A stretch of 30,177 nucleotides of DNA, taken from contig CAYOPI010000038.1 of assembly GCA_964405825.1 (NCBI GenBank), forward strand, positions 1-30,177. The letters run 5' to 3'. The stretch is from JBHJGM01 sp964405825 (GTDB lineage: Bacteria > Verrucomicrobiota > Verrucomicrobiia > Opitutales > JBHJGM01). Below, piece after piece: positions 22,951 to 30,177 of this stretch. How positions within the stretch are numbered: the stretch's first letter is position 1; each line of letters starts with the position of its first letter. The notes below the pieces were generated by a model that saw only the letters and a program-made list of their open reading frames with translations, was not told where the DNA came from and made no database searches. A program made the position numbers and the translations under genes.

Positions 22951-23646
22951 ATGGGCGGAAAAAACATCTGGGTAGCTTTGGTCCTGCTGCTGGCAATTGC
23001 CTCGGTAGGGGCGGTCATCGTCGCGGTCACTGACTCCGGCGAGGCTGATGCGGCCACTTCGGGCGACGCCGAAGCACTTGAAAATCAAGTCGAGCGGCTG
23101 CGCGCCCAGATGGATTCGATGCGCGAGCAGATGGACCGCAAGGAGGCCGAGCAGGCCACGCGCTTTGCCACCATGCAGGCCCAGATGCAGCAGGCCGAAG
23201 CCGAGGCCCAGCGCATGGCCGAGGAGATCAATGCCGAACAGGAGGCCCGCCTCGAGGCGCTGAATCTGGAGGTCTTTCGCGAGGCCACCGCCCGCGCCCA
23301 GGCCGAGGAGGAGATGAACCAGCTTGAAGCGCGTCTGGTGGCCGCCCGCGGCGAGTTGCAGCAGGCCCGCATTCAGCAGGAGGAACTGCGCGAGAAAATG
23401 GAGACGGGCGAAGCCGAACCGAGCCCCGCCATGGCCGCCGAGGTCGAGCAGTCGCTGATGGCCCTGCAGCGCCGCGAGGAGGAAATCGAACGCCTGCGCC
23501 TGCAAAACGAGTCCCTGGCCGCCGAACGCCAGCGCGCCCTTCAGCGCCAGATCGAACTGGAGCAGATGATTCTTGCCGAAGGCGGCGCGGTCACCCTGGT
23601 CAAGCCCCTGGTCTACTCGCCCAACCACAAGCCCCGGGCGAGGTAG
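22951..23646 (+). CDS. Membrane-anchored coiled-coil protein of unknown function
   Basis: A 231-residue protein with one N-terminal membrane segment (residues about 5-27, NIWVALVLLLAIASVGAVIVAV) and no lipobox. From residue about 40 to 210 it is almost continuous coiled coil, rich in E, Q, A, R and L with heptad spacing (ENQVERLRAQMDSMREQMDRK, QLEARLVAARGELQQARIQQ, LMALQRREEEIERLRLQNES). A short uncharged tail (GGAVTLVKPLVYSPN) ends the protein. GAGGGGGA (22936-22943), one of the better ribosome-binding sites in the window, supports the start. The coiled coil would lie outside the membrane as a spacer or scaffold. I assign no family. It follows nspC by 90 bases on the same strand. Confidence 0.82.
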   Translation: MGGKNIWVALVLLLAIASVGAVIVAVTDSGEADAATSGDAEALENQVERLRAQMDSMREQMDRKEAEQATRFATMQAQMQQAEAEAQRMAEEINAEQEARLEALNLEVFREATARAQAEEEMNQLEARLVAARGELQQARIQQEELREKMETGEAEPSPAMAAEVEQSLMALQRREEEIERLRLQNESLAAERQRALQRQIELEQMILAEGGAVTLVKPLVYSPNHKPRAR

Positions 23647-23699
23647 GGGCGAGCGGTTTTGCTGGCGGTTACACCGGTTAGCTGCGATACCGCACCCTG

Positions 23700-24677
23700 A
23701 TGATGCGTGATGAGAGCATTGCCAGTAGGGTTCTGGGAGACGGGCGCTTCCTTCTCAGTCTGGTCGGTCTCTCGCTCCTTTTTTCCGGCTGTTTCGCCAT
23801 TTTCGTTGCCCTCACGCGCTACTTCCTGCCGCACGACATTGTCTATATTGGCTACGACGCCTACCAGATAGAGCCCACGAATCCCGGTCTTGTGGATTTC
23901 ATGTTCCACAACCGGGCGGCCTGGGGTGGCAGTTTGCTCGCGCTGGGGACGGTGTGGCTCTGGTTGGTTGCCTATCCGCTGGGCCAGGGAATCAGGGCTT
24001 CCTGGTGGATACTTCTGACTTTTGGGATCGTCGGTTTCTCCACCTTTTTGGCGTTCCTTGGCTACGGCTATCTCGATACCTGGCATGCGACGGCAACGGT
24101 CGCCTTGCTGCCCTTGTTTCTTGCCGGAATGCTGCGTGCGCGGCGCTGCTTGAAGCCGACCCAGACCGCCCTCACTCAGCGTGGCAGTACCTCCGCGGGG
24201 ACGTGGGTCCTGCGGTTTTATGCCTCGGGTCTGCTACTTTCGGGGGCCATCGTTCTGGGGGTGGGCATGACGGTCGTGTACGTGCCACAGGACCTTGCGT
24301 TCATCGAGAGCTGTGGTGCCGATCTCGACCTGTTCTCCGACCGGCTCCTGCCCGTTATCGCCCACGACCGCGCAAGCTTCGGTGGGGGTCTCCTTACGCT
24401 GGGGATGACCCTGCTACTGGTCCTGGCCAAATTCCCGTTGACCCGCTCGCTTTGGGAGACAATCGCCCTTTCTGGCTTCTTCGGTTTTGGGGCCGCAATT
24501 GGAATCCACTTCCACATCGGCTATACGGATTTTATTCATTTGGCACCTGCCTATGCCGGAGCCGCCATCTGGTTAGCCGGCCTTGCGATGACCTATCGGG
24601 AATCGCACGATCGTCAGTCCTCAGGTTTGCCAAAGCCGCAGTCGCAAACTGTCTCGACTCCAGTCCGTCCAGCATGA
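23700..24677 (+). CDS. Integral membrane protein made of two copies of a His/Asp-containing module
   Basis: A 325-residue polytopic protein with about eight hydrophobic segments. The two halves align: HNRAAWGGSLLALG (70-83) with HDRASFGGGLLTLG (222-235), and YLDTWH (124-129) with YTDFIH (275-280), both about 152 residues apart. Each copy thus keeps one His before a Gly-rich helix and an Asp-x-x-His at the start of a later helix; before each, a short loop follows 'HDIVYIG' or 'PQDLAFI'. The spacing suggests pseudo-twofold symmetry and a possible metal or cofactor site (inference). Codons use T and G more freely than neighbours, so recent acquisition is possible. I recall related segments fused to or near dihydroorotate dehydrogenase-like proteins, but the function is unknown. 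Confidence 0.85.
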   Translation: MMRDESIASRVLGDGRFLLSLVGLSLLFSGCFAIFVALTRYFLPHDIVYIGYDAYQIEPTNPGLVDFMFHNRAAWGGSLLALGTVWLWLVAYPLGQGIRASWWILLTFGIVGFSTFLAFLGYGYLDTWHATATVALLPLFLAGMLRARRCLKPTQTALTQRGSTSAGTWVLRFYASGLLLSGAIVLGVGMTVVYVPQDLAFIESCGADLDLFSDRLLPVIAHDRASFGGGLLTLGMTLLLVLAKFPLTRSLWETIALSGFFGFGAAIGIHFHIGYTDFIHLAPAYAGAAIWLAGLAMTYRESHDRQSSGLPKPQSQTVSTPVRPA

Positions 24678-24717
24678 GCCTTCCAGAGAGGAAGAGGGAA
24701 ATGCCCATCTTATCCTT

Positions 24718-26313
24718 TCAATCGCCCTCCTCCTGCAGGAGGAGTTGGTACTCGACGGAGTCCTTGAGGGCTTCCCAGGAGGCCTCGATGATGTTGTCGG
24801 AGGCGCCCACGGTGCCCCAGCGGTGGTGTCCGTCGGTGAACTCCACGTGCACGCGCGTGACCGCCTGGGTACCCTGCCCGCTGTCGAGGATGCGCACCTT
24901 GTAGTCCGTCAGCTGGATCCCGGCGATGGAGGGAAAGACGTTGGCCAGGGCCTTGCGCAGGGCCCGGTCCAGGGCGCCGACGGGTCCGGACGCCTCGGCC
25001 ACCTCGTGATGCACGCGGCCGTCCTCGCGCACCTTCACGGTCGCCTCGGAGACGGTCTGGCCCTTCTCGGGGTCGTACTCGACGCTCACCCGGTAGCCCA
25101 TCAGCTCAAAGCGCTCGGGCCGGCCTTCCAAAGCGCGCTTGAGCAGCAGCTTGAAGGAGGCGTCGGCGGCCTCGTATTCGTAGCCGCGAAACTCCAGCCC
25201 CTTCAACTCCTCCAGCAGCGCTTTGACCTCGGGGGACTTCGCGTCGAGGTCCACGCCGATCTCCCGCGCCTTCATCATGATGGAGGAGCGCCCGGACATG
25301 TCCGAAACCAGCACGCGCGTGCGGTTGCCCACGGCGGCGGGGTCCATGTGTTCGTAGGAGCGCGCCACCTTGTTGGCCGCGTCGGCGTGCACGCCGCCCT
25401 TGTGGGCGAAGGCCGAGGCTCCCACGAAGGGCGCCTTTATGTCCGAACGCTGGTTGGCCAATTCATCGCAGAAGAGCGAGAGATCGCGCAGCTTGCCCAC
25501 GTTGGGCGTGCAACGCATCGGGTAACCCAGCTTCAGCGCGAGGTTGGGGACGATCGTGGTCAGGTTGGCGTTGCCGACGCGCTCGCCATAGCCGTTGAGC
25601 GTGCCTTGAACGAGCGTCGCCCCGGCCTGCACACCGGCCAGCGTCACCGCCACGCCCACACCGCTGTCGTTGTGGCAATGCATGCCCACGGGCGTCTGCG
25701 CTCCAAAGCGTTCCACCACTGCCGCGGTCATCGCGCGCACCTCGTCGACGAGACAGCCGCCGTTGGTGTCGCAGAGGGTCAGGCAGACGGCCCCGCCGCG
25801 CTGCGCGGCCACCAGGGTTTGCAGGGCATAGTCGGCGTTGTCCTTGTAGCCGTCGAAGAAATGCTCGGCGTCGTAGATCACCTCCTTGCCCTGCGCCTTG
25901 AGGAAGGCCACCGAATCCTCGATCATCGCCAGGTTTTCTTCGGCCGTGGTGCGCAGCACCTCGGTGACGTGCAACCGCCAGGTCTTGCCAAAGATGGTCA
26001 CCACCGGCGTGCCGGCGTCGAGCAGCAGCTTGAGCTGGGCGTCGTCTTCAGCGGCTGTGTTGGCGCGGCGGGTCGAGCCAAAGGCCGCGATTCGCGCGTG
26101 GGTCAGCTTCAGATCGCGGGCGGCCTCAAAGAAGGCCATGTCGCGGGGATTGGAGCCGGGCCATCCGCCCTCGATGTAGTCGATGCCAAACTGGTCGAGC
26201 TTCTCGGCCAGGCGGAGTTTGCTGGAGACGGAAAAGGAGATGCCCTCGCCCTGGGTGCCGTCACGCAGGGTGGTGTCGTAGAGCAGGACGTTGGGTTTGT
26301 CGTTCGTGGACAT
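24718..26313 (-). CDS. cimA: (R)-citramalate synthase
   Basis: Condenses pyruvate and acetyl-CoA to citramalate, the first step of the threonine-independent route to isoleucine. At 531 residues from the ATG at 26313 it matches the CimA family. The HMGL-like TIM barrel starts with VLLYDTTLRDGTQGEGISFS (Arg17, Asp18), and the metal-binding HxH is in GMHCHNDSGVGVAV (His212, His214). QGTLNGYGERVGNANLTTIVPNL and FAHKGGVHADA follow. The C-terminal 140 residues form the LeuA-type allosteric domain, expected to bind isoleucine. The related 2-isopropylmalate synthase is excluded by the CimA-type IEGGWPGSNPRD block. The frame extends 26 codons upstream without family sequence. No leu/ilv gene is adjacent; 302 empty bases precede it. 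Confidence 0.95.
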   Translation of the reverse strand: MSTNDKPNVLLYDTTLRDGTQGEGISFSVSSKLRLAEKLDQFGIDYIEGGWPGSNPRDMAFFEAARDLKLTHARIAAFGSTRRANTAAEDDAQLKLLLDAGTPVVTIFGKTWRLHVTEVLRTTAEENLAMIEDSVAFLKAQGKEVIYDAEHFFDGYKDNADYALQTLVAAQRGGAVCLTLCDTNGGCLVDEVRAMTAAVVERFGAQTPVGMHCHNDSGVGVAVTLAGVQAGATLVQGTLNGYGERVGNANLTTIVPNLALKLGYPMRCTPNVGKLRDLSLFCDELANQRSDIKAPFVGASAFAHKGGVHADAANKVARSYEHMDPAAVGNRTRVLVSDMSGRSSIMMKAREIGVDLDAKSPEVKALLEELKGLEFRGYEYEAADASFKLLLKRALEGRPERFELMGYRVSVEYDPEKGQTVSEATVKVREDGRVHHEVAEASGPVGALDRALRKALANVFPSIAGIQLTDYKVRILDSGQGTQAVTRVHVEFTDGHHRWGTVGASDNIIEASWEALKDSVEYQLLLQEEGD

Positions 26314-26615
26314 GGGAATTCGGTCGAAGAACTGCGGAAAACGGTTTGCGGAAAATGGGTCGGCGCGCGCCACGAGAAAGCGGGCACGCACAGGCTGCGT
26401 CGAGCCTGGAAGCGGCGTTTACTGCTGGGGTGACCTACGGCGCCAAGAACAAAATGGCGCCCACGCAGCGGCCACCCCTACCGAATTCGGCCAAGAATCG
26501 AAATGGCCCGGACGGAGCGGAAAACTTCGGCAAACTGGCGGAAGCGTTCCATAAACGTGGCAGAGGTATCCATCAGGACTCCTTCAAGGTCAACGGTGAA
26601 GTGACCTTTCCCGCA
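26314..26615. other. 302-base gap upstream of cimA, no gene seen
   Basis: Open frames here have no family-like sequence. Two GGCGCC copies (26439-26461) separated by 11 bases could form a hairpin in the cimA leader, but no T run follows. I see no run of isoleucine, leucine or valine codons that would indicate an attenuator, and no recognisable T-box. Confidence 0.5.
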
Positions 26616-27041
26616 TCAGCCTTCGAACTCGTAGCCGGTCAGCCGCCCGTCGACCTCGCGCAGGAACGCAAAGATGTCCTGCGGGAAGAACGTCAGCAGG
26701 GCCACGCCGCAGACCACCACGATCCAGTACAGGATGGTCTCCTCGGTGTCGCGCAGCCACTGCAACATCAGCTGGCACATCAGCAAAACGAAGGTCGTCG
26801 ACAGCGCCACACTCGACCAGGCGTGGCCTTCCAGCAACGCCGCGCCCGCGTGAATGAAGGCGTAGCCCACCGACAGCGTCCACGGAATCCGGAAATCCGA
26901 AAAGACCCGGACCATCGTCGAGAGTGCGAAGAGCTTGAAGACAAAGACACCAAACATCGCACCGGAAATGAACGGCACGGCACCCGCCTTTCTTAAGGGG
27001 CTGGGGCTCGGATTTCCTGCCTTCTTGAGTCGATTTCCCAT
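26616..27041 (-). CDS. Small polytopic membrane protein of unknown function
   Basis: A 141-residue protein starting at the ATG at 27041 (a TTG one codon earlier is possible). A basic, polar N-terminus (MGNRLKKAGNPSPSPLRKAG) precedes about four hydrophobic segments: PFISGAMFGVFVFKLFALS, WTLSVGYAFIHAGAALLEG, VALSTTFVLLMCQLMLQW and ILYWIVVVCGVALLTFF. The C-terminal tail is short and charged (LREVDGRLTGYEFEG). The positive N-terminus suggests it stays in the cytoplasm. No family is recognised and no Shine-Dalgarno site is visible. It lies on the same strand as cimA but 302 bases away, so co-transcription is not obvious. It is divergent from the large secreted protein. Confidence 0.7.
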   Translation of the reverse strand: MGNRLKKAGNPSPSPLRKAGAVPFISGAMFGVFVFKLFALSTMVRVFSDFRIPWTLSVGYAFIHAGAALLEGHAWSSVALSTTFVLLMCQLMLQWLRDTEETILYWIVVVCGVALLTFFPQDIFAFLREVDGRLTGYEFEG

Positions 27042-27075
27042 CAAGAATCTGCTGGGACACCAAATGGAGGTGTAG

Positions 27076-27098
27076 CAATACTTTTAGAAACTGTATTG
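27076..27098. promoter_or_regulatory. Inverted repeat in the divergent gap before the large secreted protein
   Basis: CAATAC (27076-27081) and GTATTG (27093-27098) flank 11 bases, in an 89-base gap between divergent genes. The spacing, about two helical turns between outer edges, fits a dimeric repressor or activator site, but six-base arms can arise by chance. Confidence 0.35.
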
Positions 27099-27130
27099 AT
27101 CTCAGGCCCGTCCGACTATTAGCTCGGCTC

Positions 27131-30100
27131 ATGTCCCGAAACCCATCCCTGCGCCTGCTTATAGCCATCGGTGCCTTTGCGGTGGTCTGGCAGCTGCCCT
27201 CCTCAGCTCAAACCGCTACCTCGAAAGGCTCCCACGGCTTTGAACAGGAAACGGCTTCGTTCGACTTCACCGACCTCATCCTGAACGGTCCGGCTGACCC
27301 GGAAAGCGGCGACGCTCCCCTCCAGCGCAAGGAAGTGCCCGACCCCCCGCGGGTTGACGACGCGCAATCCATGGCGATCGACCCTCTGTCTTTCGGCAAG
27401 ATGGCCGCGCAGTCCCTGGCTTCGGACCTTGCGCTGGAGCCGGACCAGCCCGGTGCCGTGGGTCAGTCGCCTTCGCCGGTGCGCACCTTTGAGGGCCTCG
27501 ACGACAACAATTCGTCCATTCCGCCCGACACCATGGGCGCGGTCGGTCCCAACCACATCATGGTCGTCAGCAACACCGAGATTCGCATCCTCGACCGCAA
27601 CGGCACTCAGATCGGCTTCGACATCTCGATCGACAACTGGTGGCAGGCCTTCGGCTCATCGGTCGACAGCCGCTTCTTCTCGGCCGACGCCTTCGACCCG
27701 AAGATCCTCTACGATCCCTACGGGCAGCGCTTTTTCTTCACCGCCTGCGCCAACGGCCGCTCGGCCAGCGCCGCGCAGATGTTCGCGGTCAGCGCCACCA
27801 ACGACCCGACCGGCACCTGGCACGCGGTCTATCTCGACGCCAGCCCCTCCAACGTTGCCTGGACGGACTTTCCCAGCATCGGCTTCAGCGACAAGTGGCT
27901 GGTCTGTCACGTGGCACTCTTCCCCGTGGGCACGGCCAACATCTCCTTTGACGACCGCCTCTACGTCATTCCGCGCAACGACGCCTACAACAACAACTTT
28001 TCCAACATCACGGTCCTCGACCGTAACGACCTGAACATCATCGCTCCGGCCCGGACCTTTGACCCCAATCTGCAGACCCACTACCTGCTGCGCACTTTCG
28101 ACTCCTCCGCCGGCACCCTGCGCCTGGGCCAGCTGACCGGCCCGGTCAGCAATCCGAGCTTCTCGTGGGTGTCTTTCGTCAGCGAGATCGGCAACACCTG
28201 GTCCTTCGACACGCCAATCTCGCGCAACGGAATCGTGCCGCAACTGGGCACGAGCCAGCTGGTCGCCGCCAACGACGCGCGCATGCGCGACCTGATTTAC
28301 CGCAACGGCTCCCTCTGGGCCGTACACCATGTCTTTCTGCCCTCCTTCAACCCCTCGCGGGTCTCGGTGCAATGGTGGCAGATCAGCACAACGGGCGGCA
28401 CCCTGCAAAGAGGCCTCATCGACGACCCCAGCGGCGTAAAGGACTACTTCTTCCCCTCCATGGCGGTGAACCAGAACAACGACCTGCTCATCGGCTACTC
28501 CCGCGGAGGTCCCGACCAGTACATCAGCGCAAACTACGCGACGCGGCTGGGCACGGATTCTCCGGATGTCCTACGCGAGGAGGTCGTCTTCAAATTTGGC
28601 GAAGCGCCGTACTTCAAGACCTTCGACGGCGACCGCAACCGCTGGGGCGACTACAGCGCAACCCAGGTCGATCCCCTCAACGACTCGGATTTCTGGACCA
28701 TCCAGCAATACGCCGAGACTCCCTTTGGCGGCAGCGACCGCTGGGGCCTGTGGTGGGCACTGGTCAGCCCGTTGAACGCCGCCCTGCCGACGCTGTCCTT
28801 CAGCACCAGCGGCTCAGCCGGCGAACAGGACGGGGCCGTTTCCATCACCATCACCAGCGACCGCACCGTCCCCTTCGACCTGCCGGTGCAGATCCTGCGC
28901 TCGGGCACGGCGACCGCCGCCGACCTGGTCTTCAGCCCCTCCTACACGCCCGGTGTCACCGACTCCATCAGCATCCCCGCAGGCACCAACAGCGTCACTT
29001 TCCGCATGTACGGGGTGGAGGACGACCTGCTCGAGGGTGAGGAGATCGTCATTCTCCAGCTGGTCAACAACGCCTTTGCCTACAACCTCGGCAGCCCTTC
29101 GTCGGTCACCCTCACGGTGAGCGACAGCGAACTGGACCAGTGGCGCTTCGACCACTTCGCCGCCGCCGGCGCCGACCCGACCGACCCGTCCGTGAGCGAC
29201 TGGGACGTGGATTTTGAAGGCGACAGCCTGCCCACCCTCTTCGACCGTGGTCTCGGGCTGAGCCCCACCGCCCACGATGCCGACGTGGCCGCCTTCAAGC
29301 CGACCCTGTTTGATGCCACCGCCAGCGGCCCCGGCGCTTACCCCGGCATCTCCTTCACGCGGCCCATCACCGGCGACGAGCAAGTGACCTTCAACCTGAT
29401 GGCCAAGGATTCAATTGATTCCACCAGCGATGTCTTCACTCCGATCGCCTTCACCGAGTTTGTCACGGGCGACGTGACCGCCGGACGCGAGACCGTGGTG
29501 CTGCAGTCGGACACGCCCATGGGTCCCGCCGAAGACAACCTCTTCCTCACCGTTGAGATCGGCCTGGAGGAGTCCCTGGGCAGCGTCTTCGGCCCGCGGT
29601 TTCAGTGGGAGAGTGGCGGCAACGTGCCCTGGGCCGAAGCTTCCACCGGTTTTGATGACGACAGCGCCCTGCAACTTGGACCGCTCTTCCTGGGCGACTC
29701 CAGCTTTGTTGAGACGGTCGTCGAGGGGCCCAGCCAGATTGATTTTGCCTGGATGATCGAGCGTGGCGGCGGCAACGCGGAAATCTCCTTCGAGGTCGAC
29801 GGCCAGCCCATCATCTTCAAGCCCGGCAACTTCGGCTGGGAGCAGCGCAGCTTCACGATCATTCCGCCCGATCCCATCTCGGTACGCTTCGCCTTCACCT
29901 ACGACGGCAGTTCCCCGGTCGGCGCGCTGGGCATGGTGGACAACTTTGCGGTCACTCCCATCAATCCGCTCGAGGCCCTGACCAATGTCCTCAACGCCGA
30001 CTTCAACTGGAACGTCAACGGCGCGTGGACCATTGCCTCCCCGGGCTTCAATAGCCTGACTGCTGGCCAGCTGGGCCCCATCTTCCAGAACGAGACGGCT

Positions 30101-30177
30101 TTCTTCGAGACCACGGTCCAGGGTCCAGCCATCATCGACTTTGCCTGGCGAGTCGTACGCGGTGGCGGCAACGCCGA
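27131..30177 (+). CDS. Large secreted repeat protein with Calx-beta-like domain, C-terminus beyond window
   Basis: The frame is open from the ATG at 27131 to the window end (1015 residues, no stop). A signal peptide covers about residues 1-26 (LRLLIAIGAFAVVWQLPSSAQ). Residues 115-545 form a beta-rich domain, with SIPPDTMGAVGPNHIMVVSN near its start and GDRNRWGDYSATQVDP and WWALVSP near its end; the 'PPDTMGAVGP' and 'WGDYSA' motifs recur in secreted proteins I recall but have no assigned activity. Residues about 548-667 resemble a Calx-beta domain (SAGEQDGAVSITITSD, EDDLLEGEEIVILQLVN). A D-rich linker (about 671-712, WRFDHFAAAGADPTDPSVSDW, ending GLGLSP) is common in Verrucomicrobiota exported proteins. 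From residue 848 a 132-residue unit repeats. A cell-surface or adhesive role is inferred. Confidence 0.88.
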   Translation, partial: MSRNPSLRLLIAIGAFAVVWQLPSSAQTATSKGSHGFEQETASFDFTDLILNGPADPESGDAPLQRKEVPDPPRVDDAQSMAIDPLSFGKMAAQSLASDLALEPDQPGAVGQSPSPVRTFEGLDDNNSSIPPDTMGAVGPNHIMVVSNTEIRILDRNGTQIGFDISIDNWWQAFGSSVDSRFFSADAFDPKILYDPYGQRFFFTACANGRSASAAQMFAVSATNDPTGTWHAVYLDASPSNVAWTDFPSIGFSDKWLVCHVALFPVGTANISFDDRLYVIPRNDAYNNNFSNITVLDRNDLNIIAPARTFDPNLQTHYLLRTFDSSAGTLRLGQLTGPVSNPSFSWVSFVSEIGNTWSFDTPISRNGIVPQLGTSQLVAANDARMRDLIYRNGSLWAVHHVFLPSFNPSRVSVQWWQISTTGGTLQRGLIDDPSGVKDYFFPSMAVNQNNDLLIGYSRGGPDQYISANYATRLGTDSPDVLREEVVFKFGEAPYFKTFDGDRNRWGDYSATQVDPLNDSDFWTIQQYAETPFGGSDRWGLWWALVSPLNAALPTLSFSTSGSAGEQDGAVSITITSDRTVPFDLPVQILRSGTATAADLVFSPSYTPGVTDSISIPAGTNSVTFRMYGVEDDLLEGEEIVILQLVNNAFAYNLGSPSSVTLTVSDSELDQWRFDHFAAAGADPTDPSVSDWDVDFEGDSLPTLFDRGLGLSPTAHDADVAAFKPTLFDATASGPGAYPGISFTRPITGDEQVTFNLMAKDSIDSTSDVFTPIAFTEFVTGDVTAGRETVVLQSDTPMGPAEDNLFLTVEIGLEESLGSVFGPRFQWESGGNVPWAEASTGFDDDSALQLGPLFLGDSSFVETVVEGPSQIDFAWMIERGGGNAEISFEVDGQPIIFKPGNFGWEQRSFTIIPPDPISVRFAFTYDGSSPVGALGMVDNFAVTPINPLEALTNVLNADFNWNVNGAWTIASPGFNSLTAGQLGPIFQNETAFFETTVQGPAIIDFAWRVVRGGGNA

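Noticed and set aside
24745..26433. 562-codon plus-strand open frame opposite cimA
   Set aside because: Shadow of a gene with unmistakable citramalate synthase motifs.
26439..26461. GGCGCC pair as a terminator or attenuator of cimA
   Set aside because: GGCGCC is self-complementary and common at this GC content; there is no T run and no leader peptide with branched-chain codons.
26346..26996. Plus-strand frame across the cimA upstream gap
   Set aside because: Low-complexity, Q/R-rich translation that overlaps the small membrane protein gene in antisense; no start signal or family sequence.

Overview
This GC-rich window carries about 24 protein-coding genes and no rRNA, tRNA, insertion sequence, prophage or CRISPR array that I can see. 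Several features together point to a Verrucomicrobiota chromosome, probably class Opitutia (inference, moderate confidence). They are a PEP-CTERM secreted protein, a predicted non-discriminating aspartyl-tRNA synthetase, SufT, citramalate synthase, the carboxynorspermidine-type polyamine route, weak or absent Shine-Dalgarno sites, and a secreted repeat protein with a D-rich 'W-R-x-D-x-F ... GLGLSP' linker.

Layout. 1-3.8 kb: the 5' part of dnaK, a small helix-hairpin-helix (Cdd1-like) gene convergent with a SpoIIAA/STAS-like gene, then aspS. 3.8-4.8 kb: an AT-rich divergent promoter region, a PEP-CTERM protein and a clear terminator. 4.8-8.9 kb: a two-gene minus-strand operon, a SpoIVB/S55-type serine peptidase homologue followed by a secreted beta-propeller/Ig-like protein, with a perfect hairpin between them. 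8.9-9.4 kb: a 517-base stretch without a convincing protein gene that holds a hairpin and a strong plus-strand terminator with no gene to serve, so a candidate small RNA. 9.4-11.5 kb: two small membrane proteins, a YbgC-type thioesterase and shikimate kinase. 11.6-14.3 kb: a plus-strand run of polyprenyl synthase homologue (degenerate second aspartate motif), bifunctional nuclease and tRNA-dihydrouridine synthase. 14.3-18.3 kb: sufT, a secreted protein of unknown function and sppA. 18.4-22.9 kb: a conserved 499-residue protein of unknown function, carboxynorspermidine synthase, a small conserved divergent gene and carboxynorspermidine decarboxylase (nspC). 22.9-24.7 kb: a coiled-coil membrane-anchored protein and a membrane protein built from two copies of one module. 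24.7-27.0 kb: cimA and a small membrane protein. 27.1 kb to the end: the N-terminal 1015 residues of a large secreted protein with a Calx-beta-like domain and the start of a 132-residue tandem repeat.

Most genes are housekeeping. Links visible in the window are: the two polyamine enzymes, which act in sequence; the peptidase/propeller pair, which is probably co-transcribed and exported; and several cell-surface proteins (PEP-CTERM, propeller, Calx-beta repeat protein) that suggest an active secretion programme. I found no obvious defence or mobile system. The points most worth checking are the possible small RNA at about 9.2 kb, the peptidase whose His block follows its Ser block, the duplicated His/Asp membrane protein, and the unknown genes around the polyamine locus.
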